Positions 52,644-61,045 of a stretch of DNA of 64,000 nt are shown here, piece by piece. Position numbers and translations under genes: made by a program. The DNA is taken from contig CAJNDS010002539.1 of the NCBI GenBank assembly GCA_905221605.1, forward strand, positions 310,001 through 374,000, in the 5' to 3' direction. Below the pieces are notes generated by a model, which did no database searches, was not told where the DNA came from, and saw nothing but the letters and a program-made list of their open reading frames with translations. How positions within the stretch are numbered: the stretch's first letter is position 1; the number at the start of each line of letters is the position of its first letter. Origin of the DNA: Symbiodinium natans. Taxonomy: Eukaryota; Sar; Dinophyceae; Suessiales; Symbiodiniaceae.

Positions 52644-55600
52644 ATGGTAGAACCCCGTTTAAACGACGTGATGAAGTATGTTTTGAGTAGTAATATCGGT
52701 GAAATAAAGAAGAGAGGTAATAAAGAATTAAAAAAAGTAGTGATTAATGGTAATGAATACAGATATAATAAAGAACAACCCTTCTCAACAAAATTAACCA
52801 ACAAATTGAATTCAATTGCTAAAACTCAAGGTTTTAAACGTTATGAGATACTACACAGAGCAGGACAACAAGCAAAAACGAGACAAGCCCTTAAATCATA
52901 CGCAATAAGAAGAAAAGCAAAAATCACAGACGAAAGACAAGCACTAAAAAGATACGCGAACACATATTCGATTACTAATATTAATTTGAACGGTTATCGT
53001 GGTTTATCTTATTTAAAATACCAAAAAGAAAGATTAACCGAATACTTGAAAAAAGAAAAACAAATGAAAGTGTTAATAGAAGTGGATGTCGCATTTAATC
53101 ATCCAGAAGAGGATGAAGTAAGACACACAATAAGAAGCAGAAGATACAACATATTAAACGAAGAAGATTTAAACAAAGCCATAAACAACATGGCGGGCGA
53201 CATTGAGGAACAAATAGAAAACTCACAATTAAAACGTTCAGGATTAACAATAAAAAAGATAATGAAAATAACAATCCATTATGACAAATATGACCCTACA
53301 AGAGCAGGGTCTTATATTGAATTACCTAAGTGGATATCATTAAAGAAGGCATGTATCAACATTAAAAACGATGACGATTATTGTTTCAAATATTGCGTTC
53401 AATGTTATTTTTACAATATCTTTAAAAATCACAATCCCGAAAGAATGTATCATTATAATAAGTTGAAAAACAATGACTCTTTCTTAAAATGGGATGATGT
53501 TAATTTTCCAGCTTCTAATGATGATATAGATTATTTTGAAGAGATTAATGAAGGTAGTATTTCAATAAATGTTTATGTTATAGACGAGGATAAACAAAAG
53601 ATAAGAGCAGACAGAATAACAAAAAAGTTAAGACCAACATGTCATGTAAATCTGTTACGCTTAGAAAAGGATGATAAAAGTCATTATGTTTTGATAAAGG
53701 ATTATTCGAGATTAATGAGTTCTCAGACAAACAAACATAAAACAAAACTGTTTCATTGTCAATTTTGTCAGAAAGGCTTTCAGAAAGAAAACTTACTAAC
53801 GCAACATACTATAAAAGGATGTATGGCAAATAACATTCAAAACGTAGAGATGCCAGAAAAGGATAAAACATTTTTCAAGAACCACTATAAAAAGCTTAAA
53901 TGTCCATATGTTATATACGGTGATTTTGAATGTTTAACAACACAAACAGATGAAGGTATAAAAGGGACATATCAGGAACATAAACCATCGGGTTTTATGT
54001 TAAACGTTGTTAATTCAATAACCGATGAATGTAAGCCTTACTTATACAGAGGTGAAGATTGCATGAACAAATTCTGCGAAACCATGAATGAGATAAGGGA
54101 AGAAATCATGTATGTAATAAAACATCCCTTATCAATGAATGACTTAACAGACAAAGAACAAAAAGAATACGACGAAGCCAAAAGGTGTCATATTTGTAAC
54201 GGTTGTTTTGATAACAAAAAGGACGGAAAAAAGAAGGTAAGAGACCATTGTCATTTTACAGGACAATATAGAGGTCCAGCACACTTAAAATGTAATCTTG
54301 ATTTTTGTTTTAAAGATTTCAAAATCCCAGTTTTCTTTCATAATCTTAAGAATTATGACGCGCACTTAATTATATCCAACTTGGATAAGTTAGACACGGA
54401 AAAGGACGAAATAAACGTAATTGCACAAAACAGCGAAAAGTTCATAACCTTTTGTCTTAAAGAGCTTGAGTTTAAAGATACGTTCAGTTTTTTATCTTCT
54501 TCCTTAGATAAGCTTGTTAAGCTAACAAAATATGAAGAAAATGATAAGCGCGAAAATTGGACGGAAAACTTCAAATTCAGCAGAACAAGCAAATACATAA
54601 CATCAGATGAGGATTTAGATTTATTAACGGATAAGGGCGTTTATCCATATGATTACTTCACAGATTTTAAGAAATTTAATGAAACATCCCTACCATCAAT
54701 TGAAGATTTTTATAGTCAGCTTACGGAACAGAACATAGAACAAAAAGAATATGACAGAGCAAAACACATATGGAACCATTTTAACATAAAAGACTTGGGA
54801 GAATACCACGACTTATATTTGCAAACAGATGTGTTTTTATTAACAGACGTCTTTGAAAACTTTAGAACTAAATGTTTAGAAGATTACGGCTTAGACCCAG
54901 CTCATTATTACACATTACCTAATTTTAGTTGGGACGCGATGCTTTTAAAAACAGGTGTTTGCTTACAACTGGTTCAAGATGAAGAGATTTATAAAATGTT
55001 TGAAAAAGGACTTCGAGGTGGCATGTGTCAAACATCATTAAGAAAAGCAGACGCAAACAATAAATACATGGGTGAAGATTATGATAAATCTAAGGAATCA
55101 TCATATATAAATTACTTAGATGCTAATAACTTATATGGTTTAAAAAAAAAAAAAAAATTGCCATACAAAGATATTAAATTTGAAGATAAGCCCTTAACCG
55201 AAGAAGAAATAATTAATTATACTGACGGTTCTCTCGGCTTTATTGTAGATGTTGATTTAGAGTATCCCGACGAAGTCCATGAGAAACATAAGGATTACCC
55301 ATTAGCACCGCAAATAATGAATGTTACCGCAGACATGTTATCGGAAACACAGAAGGGAATATATAAATCATATAATCACAATAAAGAGCCTACAGATGAG
55401 AAAACAAACAAGCTAATCTTAAATGTATATGATAAAAATAGATATGTATGTCACGTTAAGATTTTACAGTATTATCTGAAACAAGGCTTGAAAATAAAGC
55501 GTGTTTGGAGAACAATATCTTTCAAACAAAAGGCATGGCTAAAACCATGGATTGATTTTAACACTAACAAAAGAAAACAGGCAACATCAGATTTTGAAAA

Positions 55601-56387
55601 AGATATGTATAAATTAATGAATAACGCTTGCTACGGTAAAACAATGGAAAACGTAAGAGAACATATAGATTTTGAATTAGTTAATACACCTCAACGTTAT
55701 CAAAAATGTGTTAATAGTCCTACATTTAAACATAGACATATAATTAATGAAAATCTCGTAGGAGTTGAAAAGCTAAAACACACAGTATTATTAAATAAGC
55801 CTATATATGCGGGTATGTGTATCTTAGACTTATCTAAGTTACATATGTATTCGTTTTATTATGACGTTCTAAAAAAGAAATACGAAGACAACGTAAGATT
55901 AATATATACAGATACTGACAGCTTCGTTATACATACTAAAACGGAAGACATATATGAAGACTTCCAAGAAATAAGTAATCACATGGACTTTAGCGGCTAT
56001 GATAAAAATCATAAATGCTATGACCCAAAAAATAAGAAGGTATTAGGAAAATTCAAAGATGAATGCGACGGCAAGATAATAACAAGCTTCATAGGATTAA
56101 AGCCTAAATCTTATGCATTCAAGATACATAATGAACAGAATGAAGAAAAGAAAAGCAAAGGCATAGTAAAACATAAAGTTAAGAAAGAATTCAATTATAA
56201 AAGATACGAAGACACCTTAAACAATGAATGTATAGATAACAGCGTAACATTTAACAGCATACGTTCAAAAAATCATCAGATATATAGCATAAAACAAACA
56301 AAACAAGCTCTAAGCAGTTATGATAATAAAAGGTATTACATAAATAACATAGAAAGTTTGCCATATGGGTTTTTTAGCATAAAGTAG
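52644..56387 (+). CDS. polB: Protein-primed family B DNA polymerase with embedded endonuclease VII-like module
   Basis: 1247 aa. Replicates linear element DNA from a terminal protein. Visible motifs: Zn-finger-like C372-C375-H388-C393; ExoI DFE (427-429); an endonuclease VII-like zinc motif C515-x2-C518 ... DHCHFTGQYRG (534-544) ... C550; Exo-type HNLKNYDAH (566-574); motif A LDANNLYG (D826); motif B NNACYGK (993-999); motif C YTDTDSF (1088-1094, D1090 and D1092). Right after motif A, a 16-A tract (55142-55157) encodes KKKKK where relatives have about the same number of mixed residues, so length and frame are conserved. The EndoVII-like insertion is common in animal and protist Polinton polymerases. 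AT-rich codons contrast with the GC-rich host exons. All catalytic residues are present. Confidence 0.93.
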   Translation: MVEPRLNDVMKYVLSSNIGEIKKRGNKELKKVVINGNEYRYNKEQPFSTKLTNKLNSIAKTQGFKRYEILHRAGQQAKTRQALKSYAIRRKAKITDERQALKRYANTYSITNINLNGYRGLSYLKYQKERLTEYLKKEKQMKVLIEVDVAFNHPEEDEVRHTIRSRRYNILNEEDLNKAINNMAGDIEEQIENSQLKRSGLTIKKIMKITIHYDKYDPTRAGSYIELPKWISLKKACINIKNDDDYCFKYCVQCYFYNIFKNHNPERMYHYNKLKNNDSFLKWDDVNFPASNDDIDYFEEINEGSISINVYVIDEDKQKIRADRITKKLRPTCHVNLLRLEKDDKSHYVLIKDYSRLMSSQTNKHKTKLFHCQFCQKGFQKENLLTQHTIKGCMANNIQNVEMPEKDKTFFKNHYKKLKCPYVIYGDFECLTTQTDEGIKGTYQEHKPSGFMLNVVNSITDECKPYLYRGEDCMNKFCETMNEIREEIMYVIKHPLSMNDLTDKEQKEYDEAKRCHICNGCFDNKKDGKKKVRDHCHFTGQYRGPAHLKCNLDFCFKDFKIPVFFHNLKNYDAHLIISNLDKLDTEKDEINVIAQNSEKFITFCLKELEFKDTFSFLSSSLDKLVKLTKYEENDKRENWTENFKFSRTSKYITSDEDLDLLTDKGVYPYDYFTDFKKFNETSLPSIEDFYSQLTEQNIEQKEYDRAKHIWNHFNIKDLGEYHDLYLQTDVFLLTDVFENFRTKCLEDYGLDPAHYYTLPNFSWDAMLLKTGVCLQLVQDEEIYKMFEKGLRGGMCQTSLRKADANNKYMGEDYDKSKESSYINYLDANNLYGLKKKKKLPYKDIKFEDKPLTEEEIINYTDGSLGFIVDVDLEYPDEVHEKHKDYPLAPQIMNVTADMLSETQKGIYKSYNHNKEPTDEKTNKLILNVYDKNRYVCHVKILQYYLKQGLKIKRVWRTISFKQKAWLKPWIDFNTNKRKQATSDFEKDMYKLMNNACYGKTMENVREHIDFELVNTPQRYQKCVNSPTFKHRHIINENLVGVEKLKHTVLLNKPIYAGMCILDLSKLHMYSFYYDVLKKKYEDNVRLIYTDTDSFVIHTKTEDIYEDFQEISNHMDFSGYDKNHKCYDPKNKKVLGKFKDECDGKIITSFIGLKPKSYAFKIHNEQNEEKKSKGIVKHKVKKEFNYKRYEDTLNNECIDNSVTFNSIRSKNHQIYSIKQTKQALSSYDNKRYYINNIESLPYGFFSIK

Positions 56388-56396
56388 AAAAAATAG

Positions 56397-56422
56397 ATAT
56401 TGATAAAAACAATTATCAATAT
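56397..56422. terminator. Hairpin between convergent polB and zinc-finger gene
   Basis: Perfect 10-bp stem ATATTGATAA / TTATCAATAT, loop AAACAA. Begins 9 nt after the polymerase stop and ends exactly before the stop of the minus-strand gene. Probably serves both transcripts. Confidence 0.7.
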
Positions 56423-56818
56423 TTATTTAATTGGCATTGGAACATGCCCAAACGTTATTGATTTTAAAATTTTGTCTCTTGCTTCGTCTTGTCTTTTTTC
56501 TAACTGTCGTGACTTACACTTTTGAGTTAGGTAATGGCGGGATTTATTCGCCTTTGTGCTTATACACGCACCGCATCTATCACATGTCCAACCGACTTTA
56601 AGCTTTGTTTGAAAATAGTCTCTAAAATATCCGTTTTCCTTATTTTTTGTGTTGTTACTGTCATTTAATGCCTTACGCTTCTGTTCCCGCGTGGGCTCTT
56701 CTTCTTTCTCGGTGTCTGTGGTAAAGCTTCCCGCATCTTCTACCGAATTCCATAGTATATCAAATAATTCGTCGTCTATCACTGACTTTTTGCCATTATG
56801 CACAAAAAAGCTTGTCAT
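56423..56818 (-). CDS. Small zinc-finger protein, unknown role
   Basis: 131 aa from ATG 56818. Acidic N-terminal half (EKEEEPTREQKRKA), then a finger WTCDRCGACISTKANKSRHY-xxxxKC: C-x2-C, H and C ligands. The same finger type ends the neighbouring GIY-YIG protein (CEKCGAIVRKYDMKTHQ ... RC), so the two probably share ancestry or a DNA-binding role. Compact spacing: the upstream GIY-YIG gene ends 28 nt before this start, and its stop lies within this gene's promoter-like box. Confidence 0.6.
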   Translation of the reverse strand: MTSFFVHNGKKSVIDDELFDILWNSVEDAGSFTTDTEKEEEPTREQKRKALNDSNNTKNKENGYFRDYFQTKLKVGWTCDRCGACISTKANKSRHYLTQKCKSRQLEKRQDEARDKILKSITFGHVPMPIK

Positions 56819-56852
56819 CCAATTATTCTATAAGGCTTCTACTCTTTAAGCC
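56819..56852 (-). promoter_or_regulatory. Promoter-like box of the zinc-finger gene
   Basis: On the minus strand: GGCTTAAAGAGTAGAAGCC followed by TTATAGAATAATTGG and the ATG. It matches the polymerase upstream region in order, spacing and most bases, and overlaps the TAA of the GIY-YIG gene. Confidence 0.55.
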
Positions 56853-57478
56853 GTTTTCCCGCGTTGCATACATCTCTTAGTCTGTTGGTGTGTCTTCATG
56901 TCGTATTTTCTTACAATTGCCCCGCATTTCTCACACGTTGCCTTTTCAGACACTTTTTGCTTGTTGTTCTGTCGCCACTCACTATTGTATTTCTGAACGT
57001 GTTCTTTGTTGTCCTGCTTCCAATTTCTATTATATTCTTGATAATGTTCCTTTCGCTCCTCTCTGTATGCTTTAAGCTTCTCCTTGTTGTTTTCTCTATA
57101 AGCTTTGTCTGTTTCACGTTTATGTTCCTTTGTAGCATCTCTGAATTCTTGTTGTGTTCTTCCTGCTATATGTTTGTTAATACACTCAGTATTTTGTATG
57201 TGAAAACCTTCTCGTCGTAGTAACTCATCTTTGCTATTACATGGATAATTCTCCACTAATTCTATTTTACAATTTAAAATGTCATAAGTGTCAAATATAT
57301 CGAACGAACGTGTTTTTCCATGGTTTCCCTTCAAATATGAATTATAATGATGTCTATGTCTTGCCATTCTTTGACTTAAACTTTCGCAAGTGCTACCAAT
57401 ATAACACATGTTATAGCCATTATCAACTATTTTATAAATTTTACCGTTCTCATATCTTGTCATATCTCTACTTATCAT
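56846..57478 (-). CDS. GIY-YIG family endonuclease with C-terminal zinc finger
   Basis: 210 aa. N-terminus has the GIY-YIG core: KIYKIVD (about 13-19), CYIGST (24-29), then R37 and H40-H43, and a catalytic-type E in RREGFHIQ (about 88-95). The middle (about 110-175) is a Lys/Glu/Asn-rich helical linker with repeated RENNKEK-type units. The C-terminus is a zinc finger (CEKCGAIVRKYD ... H ... C). GIY-YIG nucleases cut DNA and occur as mobile or resolvase-like enzymes in mavirus-type virophages, large DNA viruses and Polinton-like elements. An upstream CTTAAAGAC box lies within 20 nt of the ATG. Confidence 0.85.
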   Translation of the reverse strand: MISRDMTRYENGKIYKIVDNGYNMCYIGSTCESLSQRMARHRHHYNSYLKGNHGKTRSFDIFDTYDILNCKIELVENYPCNSKDELLRREGFHIQNTECINKHIAGRTQQEFRDATKEHKRETDKAYRENNKEKLKAYREERKEHYQEYNRNWKQDNKEHVQKYNSEWRQNNKQKVSEKATCEKCGAIVRKYDMKTHQQTKRCMQRGKTA

Positions 57479-57501
57479 TCTTTTCTTGTCTTTAAGATGT
57501 T

Positions 57502-58434
57502 TTATTCATTCACTAATAATAGTTCATGCCTATTATACTGTTTAGTTTTACCTTCTAAAATATAGAACTTATTTAATGTGGTATCTCTATCTACTTTGGC
57601 AACTGTATAAATTTGTGGATGCCACCGACTACGGGTCTCCTTCCTCGAACTATAATTTCCTTTTCCTTTGTCGTATATTTTGACTTTATCCCCTTCTTCT
57701 ATTTTAGGATAATTTCTTAAATATTTTTCTTTCAACACTAAATTAGCCTTTACATTTACTTCGTTGTCGTCTTCGTGTGCTTTATTCGGTGTAAATCCTG
57801 TGCTCGAATGAACCATCATATTATTATATTTCTTTAATACTGGTTTCAACATTTCAGACCAACTTTGTTTAGTAAATTCGGCTCTGTCTCCTATCATTTT
57901 CTTAAAGGTTCTTATTGCTCTCTCGGCTACGTTAGCGTGTGTCAATGTTACTATATGGTTAATACCTTCGCCTTTAAAATAATCTTGAAGTTTTTTAGAA
58001 TTGAAGCTACCTTCATCGTCTGAATAAATACTCATCGGATGCCCTAACGTTTTGAAACACTCTAAAACCGCATCATATACATCAACACCATCTTTACTTT
58101 TTAATGGGACGACATGAACTTTTTTGCTAAATATATCAATACATAAAAGGGCATATCTCAATTTATCTTTTGTTCCTGTGTCTCTCATTAAGCTTTGCAT
58201 ATCCATAATATCAATCTGAAATTCAAATCTGCTAAAAGGTGCAGAATAGCTATTAAAATTTTTGTATCCTTGCTTTTGCTTGTTAGGTTGCTTTTTAACC
58301 CAATCTTTAACAAATTGAAGACTCACACCTGCGCCATCTTTGTTAGCTTCCTTGTATAAACTCTGAATGCTACCATAACCACGTTCTAAGTCATAATATA
58401 TATTGCTTAATATTTCTTCCTTGCTTAAACTCAT
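57502..58434 (-). CDS. Retroviral-type (rve) DDE integrase
   Basis: 310 aa from ATG 58434; an upstream in-frame extension to 58551 overlaps the divergent gene and is rejected. N-terminal helical region (1-60), then the catalytic core: FQIDIMDMQ (D75), LLCIDIFSKKVHVVPL, IYSDDEGSFN (D139) and HANVAERAIRTFKK (E171), giving D, D-35-E-like spacing (31 residues between second D and E). After residue 230, EEGDKVKIYDKG ... SRWHPQIYTV resembles the SH3-like C-terminal DNA-binding domain. Integrates the element into the host genome. Together with the protein-primed polymerase this pairing defines Polinton/Maverick elements and maviruses. Confidence 0.92.
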   Translation of the reverse strand: MSLSKEEILSNIYYDLERGYGSIQSLYKEANKDGAGVSLQFVKDWVKKQPNKQKQGYKNFNSYSAPFSRFEFQIDIMDMQSLMRDTGTKDKLRYALLCIDIFSKKVHVVPLKSKDGVDVYDAVLECFKTLGHPMSIYSDDEGSFNSKKLQDYFKGEGINHIVTLTHANVAERAIRTFKKMIGDRAEFTKQSWSEMLKPVLKKYNNMMVHSSTGFTPNKAHEDDNEVNVKANLVLKEKYLRNYPKIEEGDKVKIYDKGKGNYSSRKETRSRWHPQIYTVAKVDRDTTLNKFYILEGKTKQYNRHELLLVNE

Positions 58435-58515
58435 ATAAAGAGTAGAGAAAAGAAGCAATGATAAAAAAGGACTTAAAAACGACTTAAAGACTTGACGACT
58501 TATTATGTTAGTGAG
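58435..58515. promoter_or_regulatory. Divergent promoter region
   Basis: 81 nt between the integrase start (minus) and the 186-aa gene (plus). Contains GGACTTAAAAAC and, overlapping, GACTTAAAGACTTGACG, the latter matching the polymerase box. The spacing suggests it drives the plus-strand gene; an element for the integrase was not defined. Confidence 0.5.
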
Positions 58516-59076
58516 ATGAAGGCTTGTATTTACAATTGTCCTAACTGTCAAAAGTTAAAAAACCTTGAGTTGTGCTTTCCTGATAATGTCAATGACAATA
58601 TTAAGGAATTCCTAACTTGTTCTGATATTATTGACAATGATGTTTATGATGACCTATATCTGTTTGCTCGGATGTATCCCTTAGACTTAACCCAGAAAGA
58701 AATAAAACGTTGTTGTTTTGATTTTAGAGTAGACCCAAATCTTTTTCGTAAATATATCAATACTAATACAATGGAGCACATTAAAACCATATATGATAAT
58801 TTTTATGACTTGCACTTTTGCGCTGAATATTTTAACAAACGTGCTACTTGTTTCGGTGATTTATTCTTTTACAACAACAAGATGTATAGTGAAGTTTATA
58901 TAATACTTGAAATTGTCATAGACATATATTTATTTAAGAAGAATACAAGATGTAAGCCTCACGATTATAAGTTCTTCAAACATGATATTCAGGAAGAAAT
59001 ATTTGATATAATGGAAAAACAAGCTGAAAGTATATTGGCATGTAAAACAAACAAAAGTATTCTCAAACAAACCTAA
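58516..59076 (+). CDS. Unknown 186-aa protein of the virus-like element
   Basis: ATG 58516 chosen; an earlier TTG (58492) lies inside the promoter-like box. N-terminus MKACIYNCPNCQKLKNLELC carries C-x3-C-x2-C, possibly metal-binding. The rest is acidic and aromatic-rich with a hydrophobic stretch (about residues 118-131, YSEVYIILEIVIDIYLF) that could be amphipathic or membrane-associated. No family recognised. Confidence 0.6.
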   Translation: MKACIYNCPNCQKLKNLELCFPDNVNDNIKEFLTCSDIIDNDVYDDLYLFARMYPLDLTQKEIKRCCFDFRVDPNLFRKYINTNTMEHIKTIYDNFYDLHFCAEYFNKRATCFGDLFFYNNKMYSEVYIILEIVIDIYLFKKNTRCKPHDYKFFKHDIQEEIFDIMEKQAESILACKTNKSILKQT

Positions 59077-59145
59077 CTATTAATAGGTTACATTAATAAT
59101 TAAGTTTAACACGTTTTAAAGGTAAAGCGTGTTACAACCTTAATC

Positions 59146-59523
59146 ATGGGAAGTTCAACATCTACCCAACAAACAACAACACGACCTTTAATAAATCCTA
59201 AACCTATACATGTTCATCCTAAATTCTCGATGGGTGAATGTATATTTACAGTTGATAACCCCGAACTGTATAGAGACCACTCATGTAAAGTAATATTTAA
59301 ATATGTTGTAAATGATGAAGTTTGTAAAGATATACGCGGGAAGATAATAAAAGATATAATAACTGGATGTTCACATTATACCGAATGGTATTTAAGGACA
59401 TACATACCCATCGAAAACGAAGATAAAAATAATTGGTTTGTATTTAAAACAACCCTCGGAGAACTTGAAGAAACAATCGCCATTTATAAATTAAATAACT
59501 TTTCATATCATATTTATCCTTGA
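59146..59523 (+). CDS. Unknown 125-aa protein with N-myristoylation-like start
   Basis: Begins MGSSTSTQQTT: Gly2 and Ser/Thr at position 6 fit the eukaryotic N-myristoylation consensus. A short Thr/Pro-rich segment follows, then a compact domain with several beta-strand-like stretches (SCKVIFKYVVNDEVC). Family unknown. Myristoylated small proteins are common as membrane or virion components of large DNA viruses; that role here is inference only. Confidence 0.55.
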   Translation: MGSSTSTQQTTTRPLINPKPIHVHPKFSMGECIFTVDNPELYRDHSCKVIFKYVVNDEVCKDIRGKIIKDIITGCSHYTEWYLRTYIPIENEDKNNWFVFKTTLGELEETIAIYKLNNFSYHIYP

Positions 59524-59528
59524 TGAGT

Positions 59529-59553
59529 TTTAATATTATCAAATAATATTAAA
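59529..59553. terminator. Hairpin between convergent genes
   Basis: TTTAATATTAT / ATAATATTAAA, perfect 11-bp stem with a 3-nt loop, 5 nt after the stop of the 125-aa gene and 7 nt before the stop of the convergent 122-aa gene. Confidence 0.7.
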
Positions 59554-59560
59554 TCACATC

Positions 59561-59929
59561 TCACTCCTCGCTTTTAGCGGGTGTTTTAAATTGATACTTT
59601 TCTTGTTCTTTGTTGAATTCGATATCATAATATTTCAATGTGTCTTCTTTTGGGACTTTGATTTCGCCCTTATTCAGTCTTTCCATGTAAGTTTTCCTTT
59701 TCTTGCTCCAATCGCTTTTCTCGCTTTTATCAACTGGTGTTGTCGTTGTGTTTTTTTCATAAGTGCTTGGTTTCTTAACATTATCCTTAACCAATTGTTG
59801 AACAATACCTAAAATTTCGTTAATCTTCAATTGAGTCATATTGTGATTTTCTATAACAGTGTTATAAATCATGACGTTCGACACTTGTCTCACGTGCTCC
59901 GCGTCCGTGCTCACCTTACCCTCGGTCAT
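59561..59929 (-). CDS. Unknown 122-aa protein
   Basis: ATG 59929. N-terminal half helical (NHNMTQLKINEILGIVQQLV), C-terminal half highly charged and Lys-rich (KKRKTYMERLNKGEIKVPKE). Starts 24 nt after the stop of the next upstream minus-strand gene. No family recognised. Confidence 0.55.
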   Translation of the reverse strand: MTEGKVSTDAEHVRQVSNVMIYNTVIENHNMTQLKINEILGIVQQLVKDNVKKPSTYEKNTTTTPVDKSEKSDWSKKRKTYMERLNKGEIKVPKEDTLKYYDIEFNKEQEKYQFKTPAKSEE

Positions 59930-59953
59930 ATACGTTATTACGTATTCTACCCT

Positions 59954-60256
59954 TTAGACCCTGATAATCTCCTCAATATCGGCATCGCTCAAGGGTTCTT
60001 TTACGTGTTGAATACACCACCCTTTCGGCTTCAAGTGTTCAATTATACTTTTAATGTGTGCTTCTGTCTGTGGTTTTCTTAAGTCAATCTGTGCCCAAAT
60101 AAACTTAAATGTTTCGGGTTCATATTTTAATAATCTTTGTTCCCATCCTAAACTCGTCCAACAATCTAAATCAATACCTGTAACATAATAATCGCATTTT
60201 TCAGCCACTTTTGCTATCGAGATTTTGTTCTGGTAAATGTTTAGAAGTTTTCCCAT
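59954..60256 (-). CDS. Unknown 100-aa protein
   Basis: ATG 60256, lying inside the 3' end of the preceding 77-aa gene (56-nt overlap in another frame). Contains YYVTGIDLDCWTSLGWEQRL and a C-terminal acidic end. Either translated from an overlapping start or fused to the 77-aa frame by frameshifting. No family recognised. Confidence 0.5.
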   Translation of the reverse strand: MGKLLNIYQNKISIAKVAEKCDYYVTGIDLDCWTSLGWEQRLLKYEPETFKFIWAQIDLRKPQTEAHIKSIIEHLKPKGWCIQHVKEPLSDADIEEIIRV

Positions 60257-60434
60257 ATATATTACCCGTTAAATGTTTTTCCCGACATCTAACGCACGTT
60301 TTACATATTTTGCCATAACAACCGATAAAATACGATTTAGGAACATAGCTATGGCAAAATTTACAAAAACCGATGTCTTGATTATAACCTTCGTTTGGTT
60401 CGTTTGTTAATTTAAATTCTACTATATTCTTCAT
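60201..60434 (-). CDS. Small zinc-ribbon protein
   Basis: 77 aa. IGFCKFCHSYVPKSYF ... GKICKTCVRCREKH: two CxxC knuckles (C24-C27 and C44-C47) plus C50, a short treble-clef-like unit common in algal-virus proteins. The last 18 codons overlap the next gene in another frame. Confidence 0.5.
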   Translation of the reverse strand: MKNIVEFKLTNEPNEGYNQDIGFCKFCHSYVPKSYFIGCYGKICKTCVRCREKHLTGNIYGKTSKHLPEQNLDSKSG

Positions 60435-60435
60435 A

Positions 60436-60465
60436 TTAATAATAATAACAATTTATTATTATTAA
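60436..60465. terminator. 13-bp perfect hairpin upstream of the zinc-ribbon gene
   Basis: TTAATAATAATAA / TTATTATTATTAA, loop CAAT, directly 5' of the 60434 start. Its position before a start is unlike the other hairpins, so it may end a short unseen transcript or act in the promoter. Confidence 0.5.
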
Positions 60466-60695
60466 ACGCAATGGGGTATGAGTTCCTTAAGATTTAATCA
60501 AACGAATTAAGCAACTGCTTATGAGATGCTATTGAACGTGTCGCACTACTTCCCTTTCATGTGTCCGTTCAATGTGAAACAATGGGGCTCTGTGCTTGGG
60601 GGCAACTGTCATGTTTAAAGAACAACATTTCTTTAAACATAATACCGAAAACGCGTTTTCTTGTGTCATAATCTAATAAAAACAAACCTTTAATG
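60466..60695. other. 230-nt gap with higher GC and a 12-bp hairpin
   Basis: Only longer non-coding gap in the element besides the termini. It holds ATGTTTAAAGAA / TTCTTTAAACAT (60611-60640, loop of 6), and a more GC-rich, non-repetitive stretch (60530-60605) with only short frames (a 30-codon plus-strand frame from 60522). A small RNA or very small gene is possible; unproven. Confidence 0.4.
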
Positions 60696-61040
60696 TCATT
60701 CCATACTGTTTAATCCTAAGTTCCTTTTTAGCTCCTCTACTTCTTTTTCTAATATTTCTATTCTTTCTTCGGGTGTTGGTTTTCTTGACCTGAACCCTGT
60801 ATCTACTGTATCAACATCTTCATTATCTTTCATGTTTGTTTTGAATATAGCGTTTCCGTCGGGCGTCGTATTCCTGCCAACTTTCCAAGAAGAACGATTC
60901 TCTACCTGATTAACTACGACGTTACCCTGTTTATCTGTTGTTGTTTTAGTTTGTTTATACAATGCCTTTTTACCACATCTACAAAAGTTACAATCAACAC
61001 TACTTTTATCAATGTGAAACCCTCCGCTGTTCTCTTCCAT
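60696..61040 (-). CDS. Unknown 114-aa protein with C-terminal coiled coil
   Basis: ATG 61040. N-terminal FCRCGKK motif, a Thr/Lys/Asn-rich middle, and a clear leucine-heptad end (ERIEILEKEVEELKRNLG). Its start follows the stop of the 51-aa gene by 5 nt, indicating a tight pair. No family recognised. Confidence 0.55.
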   Translation of the reverse strand: MEENSGGFHIDKSSVDCNFCRCGKKALYKQTKTTTDKQGNVVVNQVENRSSWKVGRNTTPDGNAIFKTNMKDNEDVDTVDTGFRSRKPTPEERIEILEKEVEELKRNLGLNSME

Positions 61041-61045
61041 TAATA

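Noticed and set aside
58435-58551. N-terminal extension of the integrase
   Set aside because: It overlaps the divergent gene and its promoter-like box and has no integrase-like sequence; ATG 58434 gives a normal N-terminus.
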